A DNA stretch of 6,051 nt from Actinomycetes bacterium (GTDB lineage: Bacteria > Actinomycetota > Actinomycetes > Actinomycetales > Beutenbergiaceae): positions 1 to 6,051 of the forward strand of contig JAJYRV010000134.1 of assembly GCA_021793935.1 (NCBI GenBank), given 5' to 3'. Position numbers and translations under genes: made by a program. Below, in pieces: positions 1 to 5,910 of this stretch (its first letter is position 1; each line of letters begins with the position of its first letter). The notes under the pieces are model-generated. The model searched no databases. It was not told where the DNA came from and saw only the letters and a list, made by a program, of their open reading frames with translations.

Positions 1-1434
1 CTGCAGCGCCGCGACCTCCTGCCCGCCTCCTCTTTAGCCTTCGTCCGCCTCACCGTGCCGGTGGGAATCATTAACGACACGGTCCTTCTCGCGGTCGGGA
101 GCGACTTCGCCAAAGAGTTCCTGGAAACGCGGGTGCGCGAACCGCTCAACGCGGCCTTGAGCGATGCGGTCGGCCAAGAGGTGCGTTTCGCCGTCACCGT
201 CGATCCCAGTCTGGACGACAACGTTGTTGACCCGCCGCCCCCCGCCCCGCAGGGGCGCCCCGACGAGGATCACCCACCGGAGCCCGAGCCCGCCCCGGCG
301 CCGCGCGCGCAAGCCCCGCCCCCGCTTCGGGAACCCGAGCCCGCGCTACCGGAGGCCGCTCCCACCGCCGTCACTAATGACGCTCTGGGGGTGGTCGACC
401 CCCACGCGCGGCTCAACCCCAACTACACGTTCGAAACCTTCGTCATCGGCGCCTCGAACCGGTTCGCCCACGCAGCTGCGACCGCCGTCGCCGAGGCGCC
501 CGCCCGCGCTTACAATCCGTTGTTCATCTACGGGCAATCGGGGCTCGGAAAGACTCACCTGCTGCACGCGATCGGTCACTACGCCCAGAACCTCTACCCA
601 GGGGTGCAGGTCCGGTACGTGATGAGCGAGGAATTCACCAACGACTTCATCAACTCGATTCGGGATGACAAAGCCGAGGAGTTCCAACGCCGATATCGGG
701 AGGTGGATGTTCTCCTCATCGACGACATCCAGTTCCTGCAAGGCAAAGAGCAAACGATGGAAGAGTTCTTCCACACGTTCAATACGCTCCACAACGATTC
801 CAAGCAGGTGGTGATCACCTCCGATCTTCCGCCCAAGCAGCTCAACGGGTTCGAGGATCGGATGCGGTCGAGGTTCGAGTGGGGTCTCCTCACGGACGTC
901 CAGCCCCCCGACCTGGAAACCCGGATCGCGATCCTGCGCAAGAAGGCGAGCGCCGAGCAGATCTCCGCGCCCGGTGACGTGTTGGAGTTCATCGCCTCAA
1001 AGATCTCGTCCAACATCCGCGAGCTCGAGGGTGCCCTCATCCGAGTGACTGCCTTCGCCAACCTCAATCAGCAGGAGGTGGAGATGTCGCTTGCGGAGAT
1101 GGTGCTCAAAGACCTCATCACGGACGCCGACGTCACCGAGATCACCCCGAGCACGATCATGGCGCAAACAGCTTCCTACTTTTCCGTTTCCATCGATGCC
1201 CTCTGCAGCGCCGACCGCTCCCGGGTGCTCGTCAACGCCCGTCAGATCGCGATGTATCTGTGCCGGGAGCTCACCGACCTCTCCCTTCCTAAGATCGGCC
1301 AGCTGTTCGGAAACCGCGACCACACCACGGTCATGCACGCCTACCGCAAGATCGCCAAGCAGATGGCGGCCAAGCACGCGACCTTCAACCAGGTCACCGA
1401 ACTCACGAACAAGATCAAGCAGCAATCGACCTAG
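1..1434 (+). CDS. dnaA: Chromosomal replication initiator protein DnaA, 5'-truncated by the window edge
   Basis: AAA+ initiator that binds DnaA boxes at oriC, forms an ATP-dependent filament and melts the origin. The frame is open from base 1 and residues 1-18 (ending AFVRLTVP) match late domain I, so the true start lies a few tens of residues upstream; the GTG at 55 is not the start. In window numbering (477 residues), domain I runs to about residue 70 and a proline-rich, acidic domain II linker spans about 70-126. Domain III begins at [11 protein letters not shown], with Walker A GQSGLGKT (178-185), Walker B DVLLIDDI (236-243), sensor 1 [10 protein letters not shown], and an arginine-finger region [12 protein letters not shown]. 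The IRELEGAL helix is sensor 2. Domain IV is the DNA-binding helix-turn-helix with signature [16 protein letters not shown]. It differs slightly from the usual form: SDLPP where SDRPP is typical, and FGNRDH where FGGRDH is typical. A hairpin follows the stop. Identification is certain; only the N-terminus is missing. Confidence 0.98.
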   Translation: MQRRDLLPASSLAFVRLTVPVGIINDTVLLAVGSDFAKEFLETRVREPLNAALSDAVGQEVRFAVTVDPSLDDNVVDPPPPAPQGRPDEDHPPEPEPAPAPRAQAPPPLREPEPALPEAAPTAVTNDALGVVDPHARLNPNYTFETFVIGASNRFAHAAATAVAEAPARAYNPLFIYGQSGLGKTHLLHAIGHYAQNLYPGVQVRYVMSEEFTNDFINSIRDDKAEEFQRRYREVDVLLIDDIQFLQGKEQTMEEFFHTFNTLHNDSKQVVITSDLPPKQLNGFEDRMRSRFEWGLLTDVQPPDLETRIAILRKKASAEQISAPGDVLEFIASKISSNIRELEGALIRVTAFANLNQQEVEMSLAEMVLKDLITDADVTEITPSTIMAQTASYFSVSIDALCSADRSRVLVNARQIAMYLCRELTDLSLPKIGQLFGNRDHTTVMHAYRKIAKQMAAKHATFNQVTELTNKIKQQST

Positions 1435-1439
1435 CCCCG

Positions 1440-1464
1440 GCTCAACCCTCGCGTGAGGGTTAGC
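1440..1464 (+). terminator. Hairpin after dnaA, probable terminator
   Basis: AACCCTC (1444-1450) pairs perfectly with GAGGGTT (1455-1461) around a GCGT loop. GCT (1440-1442) and AGC (1462-1464) extend the stem past one bulged C at 1443. The hairpin starts 6 nt after the dnaA stop. No T-run follows, so it is not a textbook intrinsic terminator; U-tract-less hairpins are common at gene ends in high-GC Gram-positives. It could instead protect the mRNA 3' end. Confidence 0.6.
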
Positions 1465-1547
1465 TCCGCTTCCACCAGTGCTGATGCAGTTGACCTCGGA
1501 ATATGTTTCGCACCTGCACAAACGTCCCTGACCTGCTCATACACAGG

Positions 1548-1620
1548 TGTGGAAAACGTTGTGGATAACGGTGGACGGCGAGGTGAAAGCTGTGCATAAG
1601 TCTGTGCGTTGTTGTGCACG
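1548..1620 (-). promoter_or_regulatory. Left DnaA-box cluster of oriC
   Basis: On the plus strand the boxes read TGTGGAAAA (1548-1556), TGTGGATAA (1560-1568, the perfect box, TTATCCACA on the minus strand) and TGTGCATAA (1591-1599). All three fit TTWTNCACA in reverse complement. Two further TGTGC cores begin at 1603 and 1613. Start-to-start distances of 12 nt (1548/1560) and 12 and 10 nt (1591/1603/1613) put neighbouring sites about one helical turn apart, as expected for cooperative DnaA binding on one face of the DNA. Confidence 0.85.
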
Positions 1621-1639
1621 GACAGGGGACGCATTTCCC

Positions 1640-1744
1640 CCATCCACAAGGCCGCGGTGGTTCTACACACCTTCATACACGGCTCATCCACACCACCAAG
1701 CTCGACCTGACCAGCAGCTATAGGGGTTACTCACAAGTTCCACA
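1640..1744 (+). promoter_or_regulatory. Right DnaA-box cluster of oriC
   Basis: These boxes point the opposite way to the left cluster: CCATCCACA (1640-1648, 7/9), TTCTACACA (1661-1669, 8/9), TCATCCACA (1684-1692, 8/9), TTACTCACA (1727-1735, 8/9 to TTWTNCACA) and AGTTCCACA (1736-1744, 7/9). The last two abut each other. All are imperfect, suggesting lower-affinity sites that fill after the strong left boxes. Individual weak boxes are less certain than the cluster as a whole. Confidence 0.7.
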
Positions 1745-1749
1745 GCCCC

Positions 1750-1782
1750 GATGATGAAGAAGAACTTATAGCTATCTAGATT
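1750..1782. other. Candidate DNA unwinding element (AT-rich triplet tract)
   Basis: Within a GC-rich region, 1750-1764 reads (GAT)2(GAA)3, followed by CTTATAGCTATCTAGATT. It contains the short palindromes ATAGCTAT (1768-1775) and TCTAGA (1775-1780). It sits between a GC cluster (GCCCCG, 1745-1750) that follows the box at 1736-1744, and the box at 1786-1794. Low local GC and position beside boxes support a duplex-opening role. The role is inferred, and no melting calculation was done. Confidence 0.5.
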
Positions 1783-1785
1783 CCC

Positions 1786-1794
1786 TGTGGACAC
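1786..1794 (-). promoter_or_regulatory. DnaA box flanking the AT-rich tract
   Basis: The plus strand reads TGTGGACAC, i.e. GTGTCCACA on the minus strand, one mismatch from the actinobacterial TTGTCCACA box. It faces the AT-rich tract from the right across a CCC spacer. Confidence 0.6.
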
Positions 1795-1937
1795 CAACAA
1801 TGGGGGCTCGGGGCACGGGGCACGCGGAACTTTTTCTTCGGCCATGGTTACGTGGCCTCGACCCGCGAAGAGCGGCTACAGTTGTCTGTGCATCAGCCAC
1901 CGGTACACAGGTGCCTACGCGCTGTCGCAATTTTTCG

Positions 1938-1966
1938 TTATCCTCATACAACCCCATTGCTATAAC
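1938..1966 (+). promoter_or_regulatory. Candidate dnaN promoter overlapping a DnaA-box-like site
   Basis: A -10-like TATAAC (1961-1966, 5/6 to TATAAT) lies 17 nt downstream of TTATCC (1938-1943, a weak -35, 3/6 to TTGACA). Transcription would begin near 1973, leaving a leader of about 24 nt with the ribosome binding site. TTATCCTCA (1938-1946) is one base from the perfect DnaA box TTATCCACA and lies on the -35, so DnaA might repress or modulate dnaN. Both statements are inferred from sequence only. Confidence 0.5.
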
Positions 1967-1979
1967 GAACCGGCCCGAC

Positions 1980-1986
1980 AAGGAGA
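1980..1986 (+). promoter_or_regulatory. Shine-Dalgarno fixing the dnaN start
   Basis: AAGGAGA lies 10 nt before the GTG at 1997. It supports that start over the in-frame GTG at 1787, which would add 70 residues, run through oriC and put a DnaA box inside the gene. Confidence 0.8.
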
Positions 1987-1996
1987 GACCAGCACT

Positions 1997-3124
1997 GTGA
2001 AGTTCCGCGTTGATCGTGACGTCCTGGCAAACGCGGTGTCGTGGACGGCGCGCACTCTCCCGAACCGGCCCGCCATCCCCGTTCTTGCCGGGATCAGGAT
2101 CGAAGCCTCCGAAGAAGGTTCGCTCGATCTCACCACGTTCGACTACGAGGTCTCCGCCCGTTCCCAGATCAGCGCGGAGGTAGAAACCCCCGGGGTCATC
2201 CTCGTGTTCGGGCGCCTTCTCACCGAGATATCTAAATCTCTTCCCAACCGGCCCGTAGAATTCTCCTACGACGGTTCGAAGGTTAACGTCACCTGCGGTT
2301 CCTCCCGGTTCACCCTCGGAGCGATGCAGGTAGAGGACTACCCGAGCCTGCCGGAGATGCCCGAGCACGCCGGATCGATCGACGTCGACGACTTCTCGAA
2401 AGCCGTCAGCCAGGTCACCGTCGCTGCTGGGCGTGATGAGTCGTTGCCCCTTCTCACCGGGGTGAAAATCGAGATCCGCGGGGAACAACTCACATTGCTC
2501 GCGACCGATCGGTACCGGCTCGCGCTACGAGAAATCTCGTGGCAGCCCTCCTCACCGTCGATGGAACGGGAAACCCTCGTCCGGGCGCGGGTGCTCACCG
2601 ATGTCGCTCGCTCGCTGCACAGCGGTGGGAGGCTCGAGCTTTCCCTATCGCAGAACTCCGACATCATCGGCTTCGAATCCGAAGGCAGCCGCACCACCTC
2701 GACGATGATCGACGGCGATTACCCACCGGTACGCCGGTTGTTCCCCGACCAGACCCCCACGCACGCGGTGGTCAATACCGCTGCCATGGTCGACGCCGTC
2801 AAACGGGTTTCCCTCGTTGCCGAGCGCAACACCCCGATCCGGCTCTCCTTCACCGAAGGGCAGGTCGTGTTGGAAGCCGGCCAGGGCGAGGAAGCACAAG
2901 CCTCCGAAGCGCTCGAATCACTCCTGGTCGGGGAAGATATCGAAACAGCATTCAACCCGAGCTACTTGCTCGACGGCCTGGGCGCGATCGAAACAGACTT
3001 CATTCGATTCTCGTTCACTCACGGATCGAAGCCGGTGCTTTTCACCGGTCAGGATTCCCTCGAAACCGACGATCACGATACTGATTTCAAGTACTTGCTC
3101 GTGCCGATCCGTTTCTCCAGCTAA
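1997..3124 (+). CDS. dnaN: DNA polymerase III beta subunit (sliding clamp)
   Basis: This protein forms the ring-shaped homodimeric clamp that tethers polymerase III and many repair proteins to DNA. The product is 375 residues, normal for the family, and begins MKFRVDRDVLANAVSW, the expected N-terminus. Three beta-clamp domains of about 120 residues each can be followed. Domain 1 contains AIPVLAGIRIEA and FDYEVSAR. Domain 2 starts near residue 126 and contains LPLLTGVKIEI and the conserved ATDRYRLA (169-176). Domain 3 starts near 252, after IDGDYPPVRRLFP, and contains AFNPSYLLDGL and the C-terminal KYLLVPIRF, which ends in the usual position. The GTG start at 1997 has a good Shine-Dalgarno. 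The frame is open upstream to 1787, but that part covers origin and promoter sequence. A strong hairpin follows the gene, so gnd downstream may be only partly co-transcribed. Confidence 0.97.
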   Translation: MKFRVDRDVLANAVSWTARTLPNRPAIPVLAGIRIEASEEGSLDLTTFDYEVSARSQISAEVETPGVILVFGRLLTEISKSLPNRPVEFSYDGSKVNVTCGSSRFTLGAMQVEDYPSLPEMPEHAGSIDVDDFSKAVSQVTVAAGRDESLPLLTGVKIEIRGEQLTLLATDRYRLALREISWQPSSPSMERETLVRARVLTDVARSLHSGGRLELSLSQNSDIIGFESEGSRTTSTMIDGDYPPVRRLFPDQTPTHAVVNTAAMVDAVKRVSLVAERNTPIRLSFTEGQVVLEAGQGEEAQASEALESLLVGEDIETAFNPSYLLDGLGAIETDFIRFSFTHGSKPVLFTGQDSLETDDHDTDFKYLLVPIRFSS

Positions 3125-3132
3125 CACCGACC

Positions 3133-3153
3133 GCTCGCGGGTAGGCCGCGAGC
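3133..3153 (+). terminator. Hairpin between dnaN and gnd
   Basis: GCTCGCGG (3133-3140) pairs perfectly with CCGCGAGC (3146-3153) around a GTAGG loop, 8 nt after the dnaN stop. No T-run follows. A weaker stem, TCCCG (3155-3159) with CGGGA (3167-3171), lies just before the gnd ribosome binding site. The first hairpin may terminate or attenuate dnaN transcription, or stabilise its mRNA. No clear promoter for gnd is visible in the 60 nt spacer, which favours partial read-through. Confidence 0.5.
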
Positions 3154-3176
3154 ATCCCGGAAGCAACGGGAAAATT

Positions 3177-3182
3177 GGAGGA
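3177..3182 (+). promoter_or_regulatory. gnd Shine-Dalgarno with short spacing
   Basis: GGAGGA is a strong Shine-Dalgarno, but the core GGAGG ends only 3 nt before the ATG at 3185, closer than the usual 5-9 nt. The ATG is still the right start, since the protein begins directly with the Rossmann strand [12 protein letters not shown]. Close spacing may lower initiation. Confidence 0.6.
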
Positions 3183-3184
3183 TC

Positions 3185-4075
3185 ATGCACATCGGACTCA
3201 TTGGCCTCGGCCGGATGGGAAGCAACATGCGCCGCCGGATGCGTGGCGGCGGCATTGACGTCACCGGCTACGATCCCGCTGTTACCGATTCCGACGTCGA
3301 AAACCTCCCCGATCTCATCGCGGCCCTCCCGGAGCGGAAAATCGTGTGGGTCATGGTCCCCGCAGGCGCGGTCACCGATTCGGTCATTGACGACCTCGCC
3401 GGGCTCCTCAACACCGGAGATATCATTATCGATGGCGGAAACACGCACTTTCAGGACGATCTTCGGCGGGCGGAGACGCTCTCGCAGCGGGGCATCCATT
3501 ACGTCGACGTCGGCGTCTCCGGGGGCGTATGGGGCGATGACCTCGGCTATGGCCTCATGGTCGGCGGGGACGAAGAACCCGTAGCCGCCTGCCTGCCCAT
3601 CTTCGACGCCCTCCGCCCCGAAGGTCCCCGCGAAGAAGGGTACGTCCACGCCGGAGCGATCGGTGCGGGCCATTACGCGAAGATGGTGCACAACGGCGTG
3701 GAGTATGGGCTCATGCAGGCGTATGCCGAGGGCTACGAGCTGCTCGCCTCCCGTACCGATCTCATCTCCGATGTGCCCGCAGTCATCGGCGCGTGGCAAC
3801 GCGGCACCGTGGTTCGGTCCTGGCTGCTGGAACTCCTCGCCCGCGCGCTCAAGGAGGATCCGGGGTTCGAGGAAATCCGCGGCTACGCCGAGGACTCCGG
3901 GGAAGGGCGCTGGACGGTGCAGGAAGCGATCGATCAGGCGGTACCCACCCCCGTCATCAGCGCCTCCCTGTACGCCCGCTTCGTCTCCCGGCAGGAAGAC
4001 TCCCCGGCGATGAAAGCCATTGCTGCGCTGCGGAACCAGTTCGGAGGGCACGCGGTTAAACCGGCGGATGAGTGA
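3185..4075 (+). CDS. gnd: 6-phosphogluconate dehydrogenase, decarboxylating (short, GndA-like form)
   Basis: This cytosolic enzyme of the oxidative pentose phosphate pathway converts 6-phosphogluconate to ribulose-5-phosphate and CO2. The product is 296 residues, the short form, against about 470 for the E. coli type. The N-terminal Rossmann fold has GLGRMG (8-13 region) and a second strand ending VTGYD. The Asp at position 30 replaces the Asn-Arg seen in NADP-dependent long forms, which suggests NAD preference (inference). VWVMVPAG and IIDGGNTHF follow, then the substrate loop [10 protein letters not shown] (108-117). The catalytic helix is [14 protein letters not shown], with Lys166 as general base and Glu173 as general acid, matching the sheep-liver pair Lys183/Glu190. 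The C-terminal part has [13 protein letters not shown] and ends FGGHAV, as in actinobacterial relatives. Its stop codon overlaps the recF start. Placement of this metabolic gene within the replication cluster is a recurrent actinobacterial arrangement. Confidence 0.95.
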   Translation: MHIGLIGLGRMGSNMRRRMRGGGIDVTGYDPAVTDSDVENLPDLIAALPERKIVWVMVPAGAVTDSVIDDLAGLLNTGDIIIDGGNTHFQDDLRRAETLSQRGIHYVDVGVSGGVWGDDLGYGLMVGGDEEPVAACLPIFDALRPEGPREEGYVHAGAIGAGHYAKMVHNGVEYGLMQAYAEGYELLASRTDLISDVPAVIGAWQRGTVVRSWLLELLARALKEDPGFEEIRGYAEDSGEGRWTVQEAIDQAVPTPVISASLYARFVSRQEDSPAMKAIAALRNQFGGHAVKPADE

Positions 4076-5229
4076 TGTATGTATCTGACCTCGCCTTGAC
4101 GGACTTCCGGTCGTACGAACACGTTGTTCTCTCCCTCGAGCCGGGCATCACCGCCCTCGTGGGCCCCAACGGCCAAGGCAAGACCAACCTCGTTGAGGCG
4201 ATCGCATACCTGTCCACGTTCAGCTCTCACCGCGTCGCCGGTGATACGGCCCTCGTGCGCGCCGGCACCCCCCGCGCGGTCGTGCAGGCAAAGGTGGTCA
4301 CGGGCGAACGCCCGACGATCCTCGAGGTGGAGATCATCGCTGGTCGGGCCAACCGGGCACGCCTCAACCGCGCCCCCGCCCGGCCCCGGGATCTGCTCGG
4401 CCACCTGCGCACCGTGCTGTTCGCTCCGGAGGATCTCGCGCTCGTGAAGGGGGATCCAGGCGGGCGCCGGCGGTTCCTGGATGACCTCCTGGTGCTGTTC
4501 AGCCCCCGCCTCGCGTCGGTGCGCGCAGAATATGATCGGGTGATCAAACAACGGAACGCGTTACTCAAATCTGCCGGCGCCGCCCGGCGCCGTGGGGCGA
4601 GCGCGGACCTCGGAACCCTCGACATCTGGGATGCGAAGGCCGCCAAGGCGGGATCGGAGCTCATCGCCGCCCGGGTCCGGCTCCTCATCGACCTGCGGCC
4701 CCACCTGCACGCCGCCTACGAAGCCGTCTCCGGCAGCCCGGGCCAAGCCGACACGTTCTACTCCTCCAGCCTCGAGGAACGCGACGAGGACATCCCCGAA
4801 GAATCCCTCACCGACGCCGCGCTCGTGGAAGCACGCCTGCTCGAGGCGATGGGCCGGCTGCGCGGGCAGGAGATGGACCGCGGGGTGACCCTCGTGGGCC
4901 CCCACCGCGACGACGTCGACCTCGTCCTGGGGGGCCTTCCCGCACGGGGATACGCGAGCCACGGGGAATCCTGGTCGTTCGCCCTCGCGCTGCGGCTCGG
5001 ATCCTACGAGCTCCTGCGCGCCGATTCGTGGGGGGATGAAGGCGATCCCATCCTCATCCTCGACGACGTGTTCGCCGAACTCGATGCCGGGCGCCGCCGC
5101 CGTCTCGCGGAACTCGTCGAGCCGGCCCGCCAGGTGCTCATCACCGCCGCCGTCGCCGAAGACATCCCCACCGCGCTCACCGGCGGGCGCATCGACGTCA
5201 TGGATAGCGAGGTCACCCGTGTCCAGTGA
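4075..5229 (+). CDS. recF: DNA replication and repair protein RecF
   Basis: RecF is an SMC-like ATPase that, with RecO and RecR, helps load RecA at single-strand gaps and stalled forks. It binds DNA as an ATP-dependent dimer. From the ATG at 4075 the product is 384 residues, a normal length. Visible elements in order: N-terminal strand LALTDFRSY; Walker A GPNGQGKT (30-37); [21 protein letters not shown], the first RecF signature, around 116-136; a helical arm with [17 protein letters not shown], the second RecF signature, around 276-284; the ABC-type signature region [16 protein letters not shown]; and Walker [13 protein letters not shown] near 326-337. The ATG at 4075 overlaps the gnd stop as TGATG, and no clear Shine-Dalgarno is present, so translation probably depends on coupling to gnd. 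A GTG at 4072 would add one Met and is an alternative start. The 3' end overlaps the next gene by 11 nt. Confidence 0.97.
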   Translation: MYVSDLALTDFRSYEHVVLSLEPGITALVGPNGQGKTNLVEAIAYLSTFSSHRVAGDTALVRAGTPRAVVQAKVVTGERPTILEVEIIAGRANRARLNRAPARPRDLLGHLRTVLFAPEDLALVKGDPGGRRRFLDDLLVLFSPRLASVRAEYDRVIKQRNALLKSAGAARRRGASADLGTLDIWDAKAAKAGSELIAARVRLLIDLRPHLHAAYEAVSGSPGQADTFYSSSLEERDEDIPEESLTDAALVEARLLEAMGRLRGQEMDRGVTLVGPHRDDVDLVLGGLPARGYASHGESWSFALALRLGSYELLRADSWGDEGDPILILDDVFAELDAGRRRRLAELVEPARQVLITAAVAEDIPTALTGGRIDVMDSEVTRVQ

Positions 5230-5734
5230 GCCGGAGCCGGCCGACAGTTCCGACGACGATCCTCACGTTCTCGCCCGCCGTGCCCTGGCACGGGCGAAAG
5301 ACACCGCCCGGCGCCGCGGATTTCGCACCCGCCCCGGGCGCAAGAAGCCGGCCCACCATCCCAACGTCACCCCCGGCGGCGGGCGCGACCCCGCCGTGGT
5401 GACTTCGAGTGTCGACCGGCTCGTCGCGATGATGGGCTGGCGCGGGCGGCTGACGGTGTCGTTGGTGTTGGCCCGCTGGGAGGAGATCGTCGGATCGGAT
5501 GTCGCCGCGCACTGCCAGCCGGTCACGTTCGCCGAAGGGGAACTGACGGTCCGGGCGGATTCCACCACGTGGGCCACCCAGCTCCGCTACCTGCTGCCCC
5601 AGATCGAACGCCGCCTCGCCGAGGAGGTGGGGGAAGGCATGGTCACCGCGATCCACATCCACGGCCCCACCGCGCGCACCCGAGGCGGGAAATGGCGGGT
5701 TTCCGGGCGGGGCCCGCGAGACACCTGGGGATAA
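5219..5734 (+). CDS. dciA: DUF721 / DciA-family protein (helicase-associated replication factor)
   Basis: The product is 171 residues. DciA-type DUF721 proteins interact with the replicative helicase DnaB, and the mycobacterial relative (Rv0004) sits at this same place next to gyrB; a role in this organism is inferred. The N-terminus is acidic then basic and looks disordered: [19 protein letters not shown] followed by an Arg/Lys-rich stretch to about residue 50. The DUF721 fold follows at about 63-150, with [45 protein letters not shown] and VTAIHIHGP. The C-terminus GRGPRDTWG matches the actinobacterial GRGPRDTYG tail. The GTG at 5219 is chosen because GAGG (5209-5212) lies 6 nt upstream and the protein then begins at a sensible place; the frame is open upstream, but that is shadow of recF. 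It overlaps recF by 11 nt, so is probably coupled to it. Two consecutive in-frame stops (TAATAA) end the gene. Confidence 0.88.
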   Translation: MSSEPEPADSSDDDPHVLARRALARAKDTARRRGFRTRPGRKKPAHHPNVTPGGGRDPAVVTSSVDRLVAMMGWRGRLTVSLVLARWEEIVGSDVAAHCQPVTFAEGELTVRADSTTWATQLRYLLPQIERRLAEEVGEGMVTAIHIHGPTARTRGGKWRVSGRGPRDTWG

Positions 5735-5745
5735 TAAAGCCCTTC

Positions 5746-5809
5746 TGTGGACAGGGTGTGGATAACGGTGTGGATAGGCTCACATTTGCTGGGGAAATCC
5801 TGTGGAAAG
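5746..5809 (-). promoter_or_regulatory. DnaA-box cluster upstream of gyrB
   Basis: Four boxes in the same orientation, as read on the plus strand: TGTGGACAG (5746-5754, one mismatch to the TTGTCCACA form), TGTGGATAA (5757-5765, perfect), TGTGGATAG (5769-5777, one mismatch) and TGTGGAAAG (5801-5809, one mismatch to TTWTNCACA). The first three start 11 and 12 nt apart, about one helical turn. The fourth ends 24 nt before a -10-like TAGAAT. The group could regulate gyrB, titrate DnaA, or be a second part of the origin. Confidence 0.8.
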
Positions 5810-5833
5810 GTACGGAATTTAGCCAATCCGCGA

Positions 5834-5839
5834 TAGAAT
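5834..5839 (+). promoter_or_regulatory. Candidate gyrB promoter -10 element
   Basis: TAGAAT is 5/6 to TATAAT. It lies in a locally AT-rich stretch (5811-5843), about 120 nt before the gyrB start. Spacing places the transcription start near A5846. The region where a -35 should lie (about 5811-5816, TACGGA) is a poor match, so this would be a weak or activator-dependent promoter, with a DnaA box at 5801-5809 just upstream of that -35 position. Confidence 0.45.
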
Positions 5840-5847
5840 AGAACGAC

Positions 5848-5910
5848 GTGCCAGGGGGCGAAGCCGGGGAAGAAGACCACTTCGATTCGCGCGGCCTGGC
5901 GCAGATGTGA
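5848..5910 (+). CDS. Possible leaderless 20-codon upstream ORF in the gyrB leader
   Basis: GTG at 5848 opens 20 codons ending QM before TGA at 5908-5910; the peptide begins VPGGEAGEEDHF. It is read in the same frame as gyrB but stops 48 nt before it. No Shine-Dalgarno precedes the GTG. The GTG sits only about 2 nt downstream of the transcription start predicted from TAGAAT (5834-5839), which is the geometry of leaderless translation common in actinobacteria. No known family is recognised and codon evidence at this length is weak, so this remains a hypothesis. Confidence 0.25.
   Translation: MPGGEAGEEDHFDSRGLAQM

Larger units (their letters stand above)
1500..1800. other. oriC: Origin of chromosomal replication (oriC), dnaA-dnaN intergenic region
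   Basis: The 562 nt gap between dnaA and dnaN contains a dense set of DnaA boxes (consensus TTWTNCACA, or TTGTCCACA in GC-rich actinobacteria). Three exact matches lie on the minus strand, and several 7/9 to 8/9 matches lie on the plus strand further right. Next to them is a locally AT-rich tract. This position, box density and AT-rich element are the standard signs of a bacterial oriC. Box orientation flips near 1600-1640, giving two opposed clusters. Exact limits cannot be read from sequence; the interval given spans the boxes. I see no credible protein-coding gene in the region. Confidence 0.9.

Noticed and set aside
1203..1213. Direct repeat CTGCAGCGCCG at 1-11 and 1203-1213 (each starting with a PstI site)
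   Set aside because: The two copies are read in different frames of dnaA and share no protein similarity; eleven bases in GC-rich coding DNA can recur by chance. The window starting on CTGCAG may only reflect a cloning site.
1511..1549. Inverted repeat CACCTG / CAGGTG flanking 27 nt at the left edge of oriC
   Set aside because: Six base pairs with a long loop, partly overlapping a DnaA box; no reason to assign a function.
1431..1691. 86-codon minus-strand reading frame after dnaA
   Set aside because: It covers the left DnaA-box cluster and the dnaA hairpin; its codons are explained by origin motifs.
1886..1910. CTGTG / CACAG inverted repeat and TGTGCATCA box-like site upstream of dnaN
   Set aside because: Only five paired bases around a 15 nt gap; the single 8/9 box match outside the clusters is too weak to call alone.
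1787..1996. 70-residue N-terminal extension of DnaN from the GTG at 1787
   Set aside because: It runs through a DnaA box and the promoter, is not clamp-like, and a clear Shine-Dalgarno at 1980-1986 serves the GTG at 1997, which gives the standard N-terminus.
1800..2000. 66-codon plus-strand reading frame in the origin region
   Set aside because: It overlaps the dnaN promoter, ribosome binding site and start, has no Shine-Dalgarno of its own and resembles no known protein.
1772..2488. Antisense frame (238 codons) opposite oriC and dnaN
   Set aside because: It crosses the origin and promoter and shadows dnaN codons; no independent support.
2918..4051. Long antisense frame (377 codons) opposite dnaN and gnd
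   Set aside because: It mirrors the third-position G/C bias of the real genes on the other strand and has no domain resemblance; a typical high-GC shadow frame.
5036..5218. 61-residue N-terminal extension of the DUF721 protein from the ATG at 5036
   Set aside because: It lies wholly inside recF, is Ser/Pro-rich as expected of an off-frame read, and the GTG at 5219 has GAGG at proper spacing.
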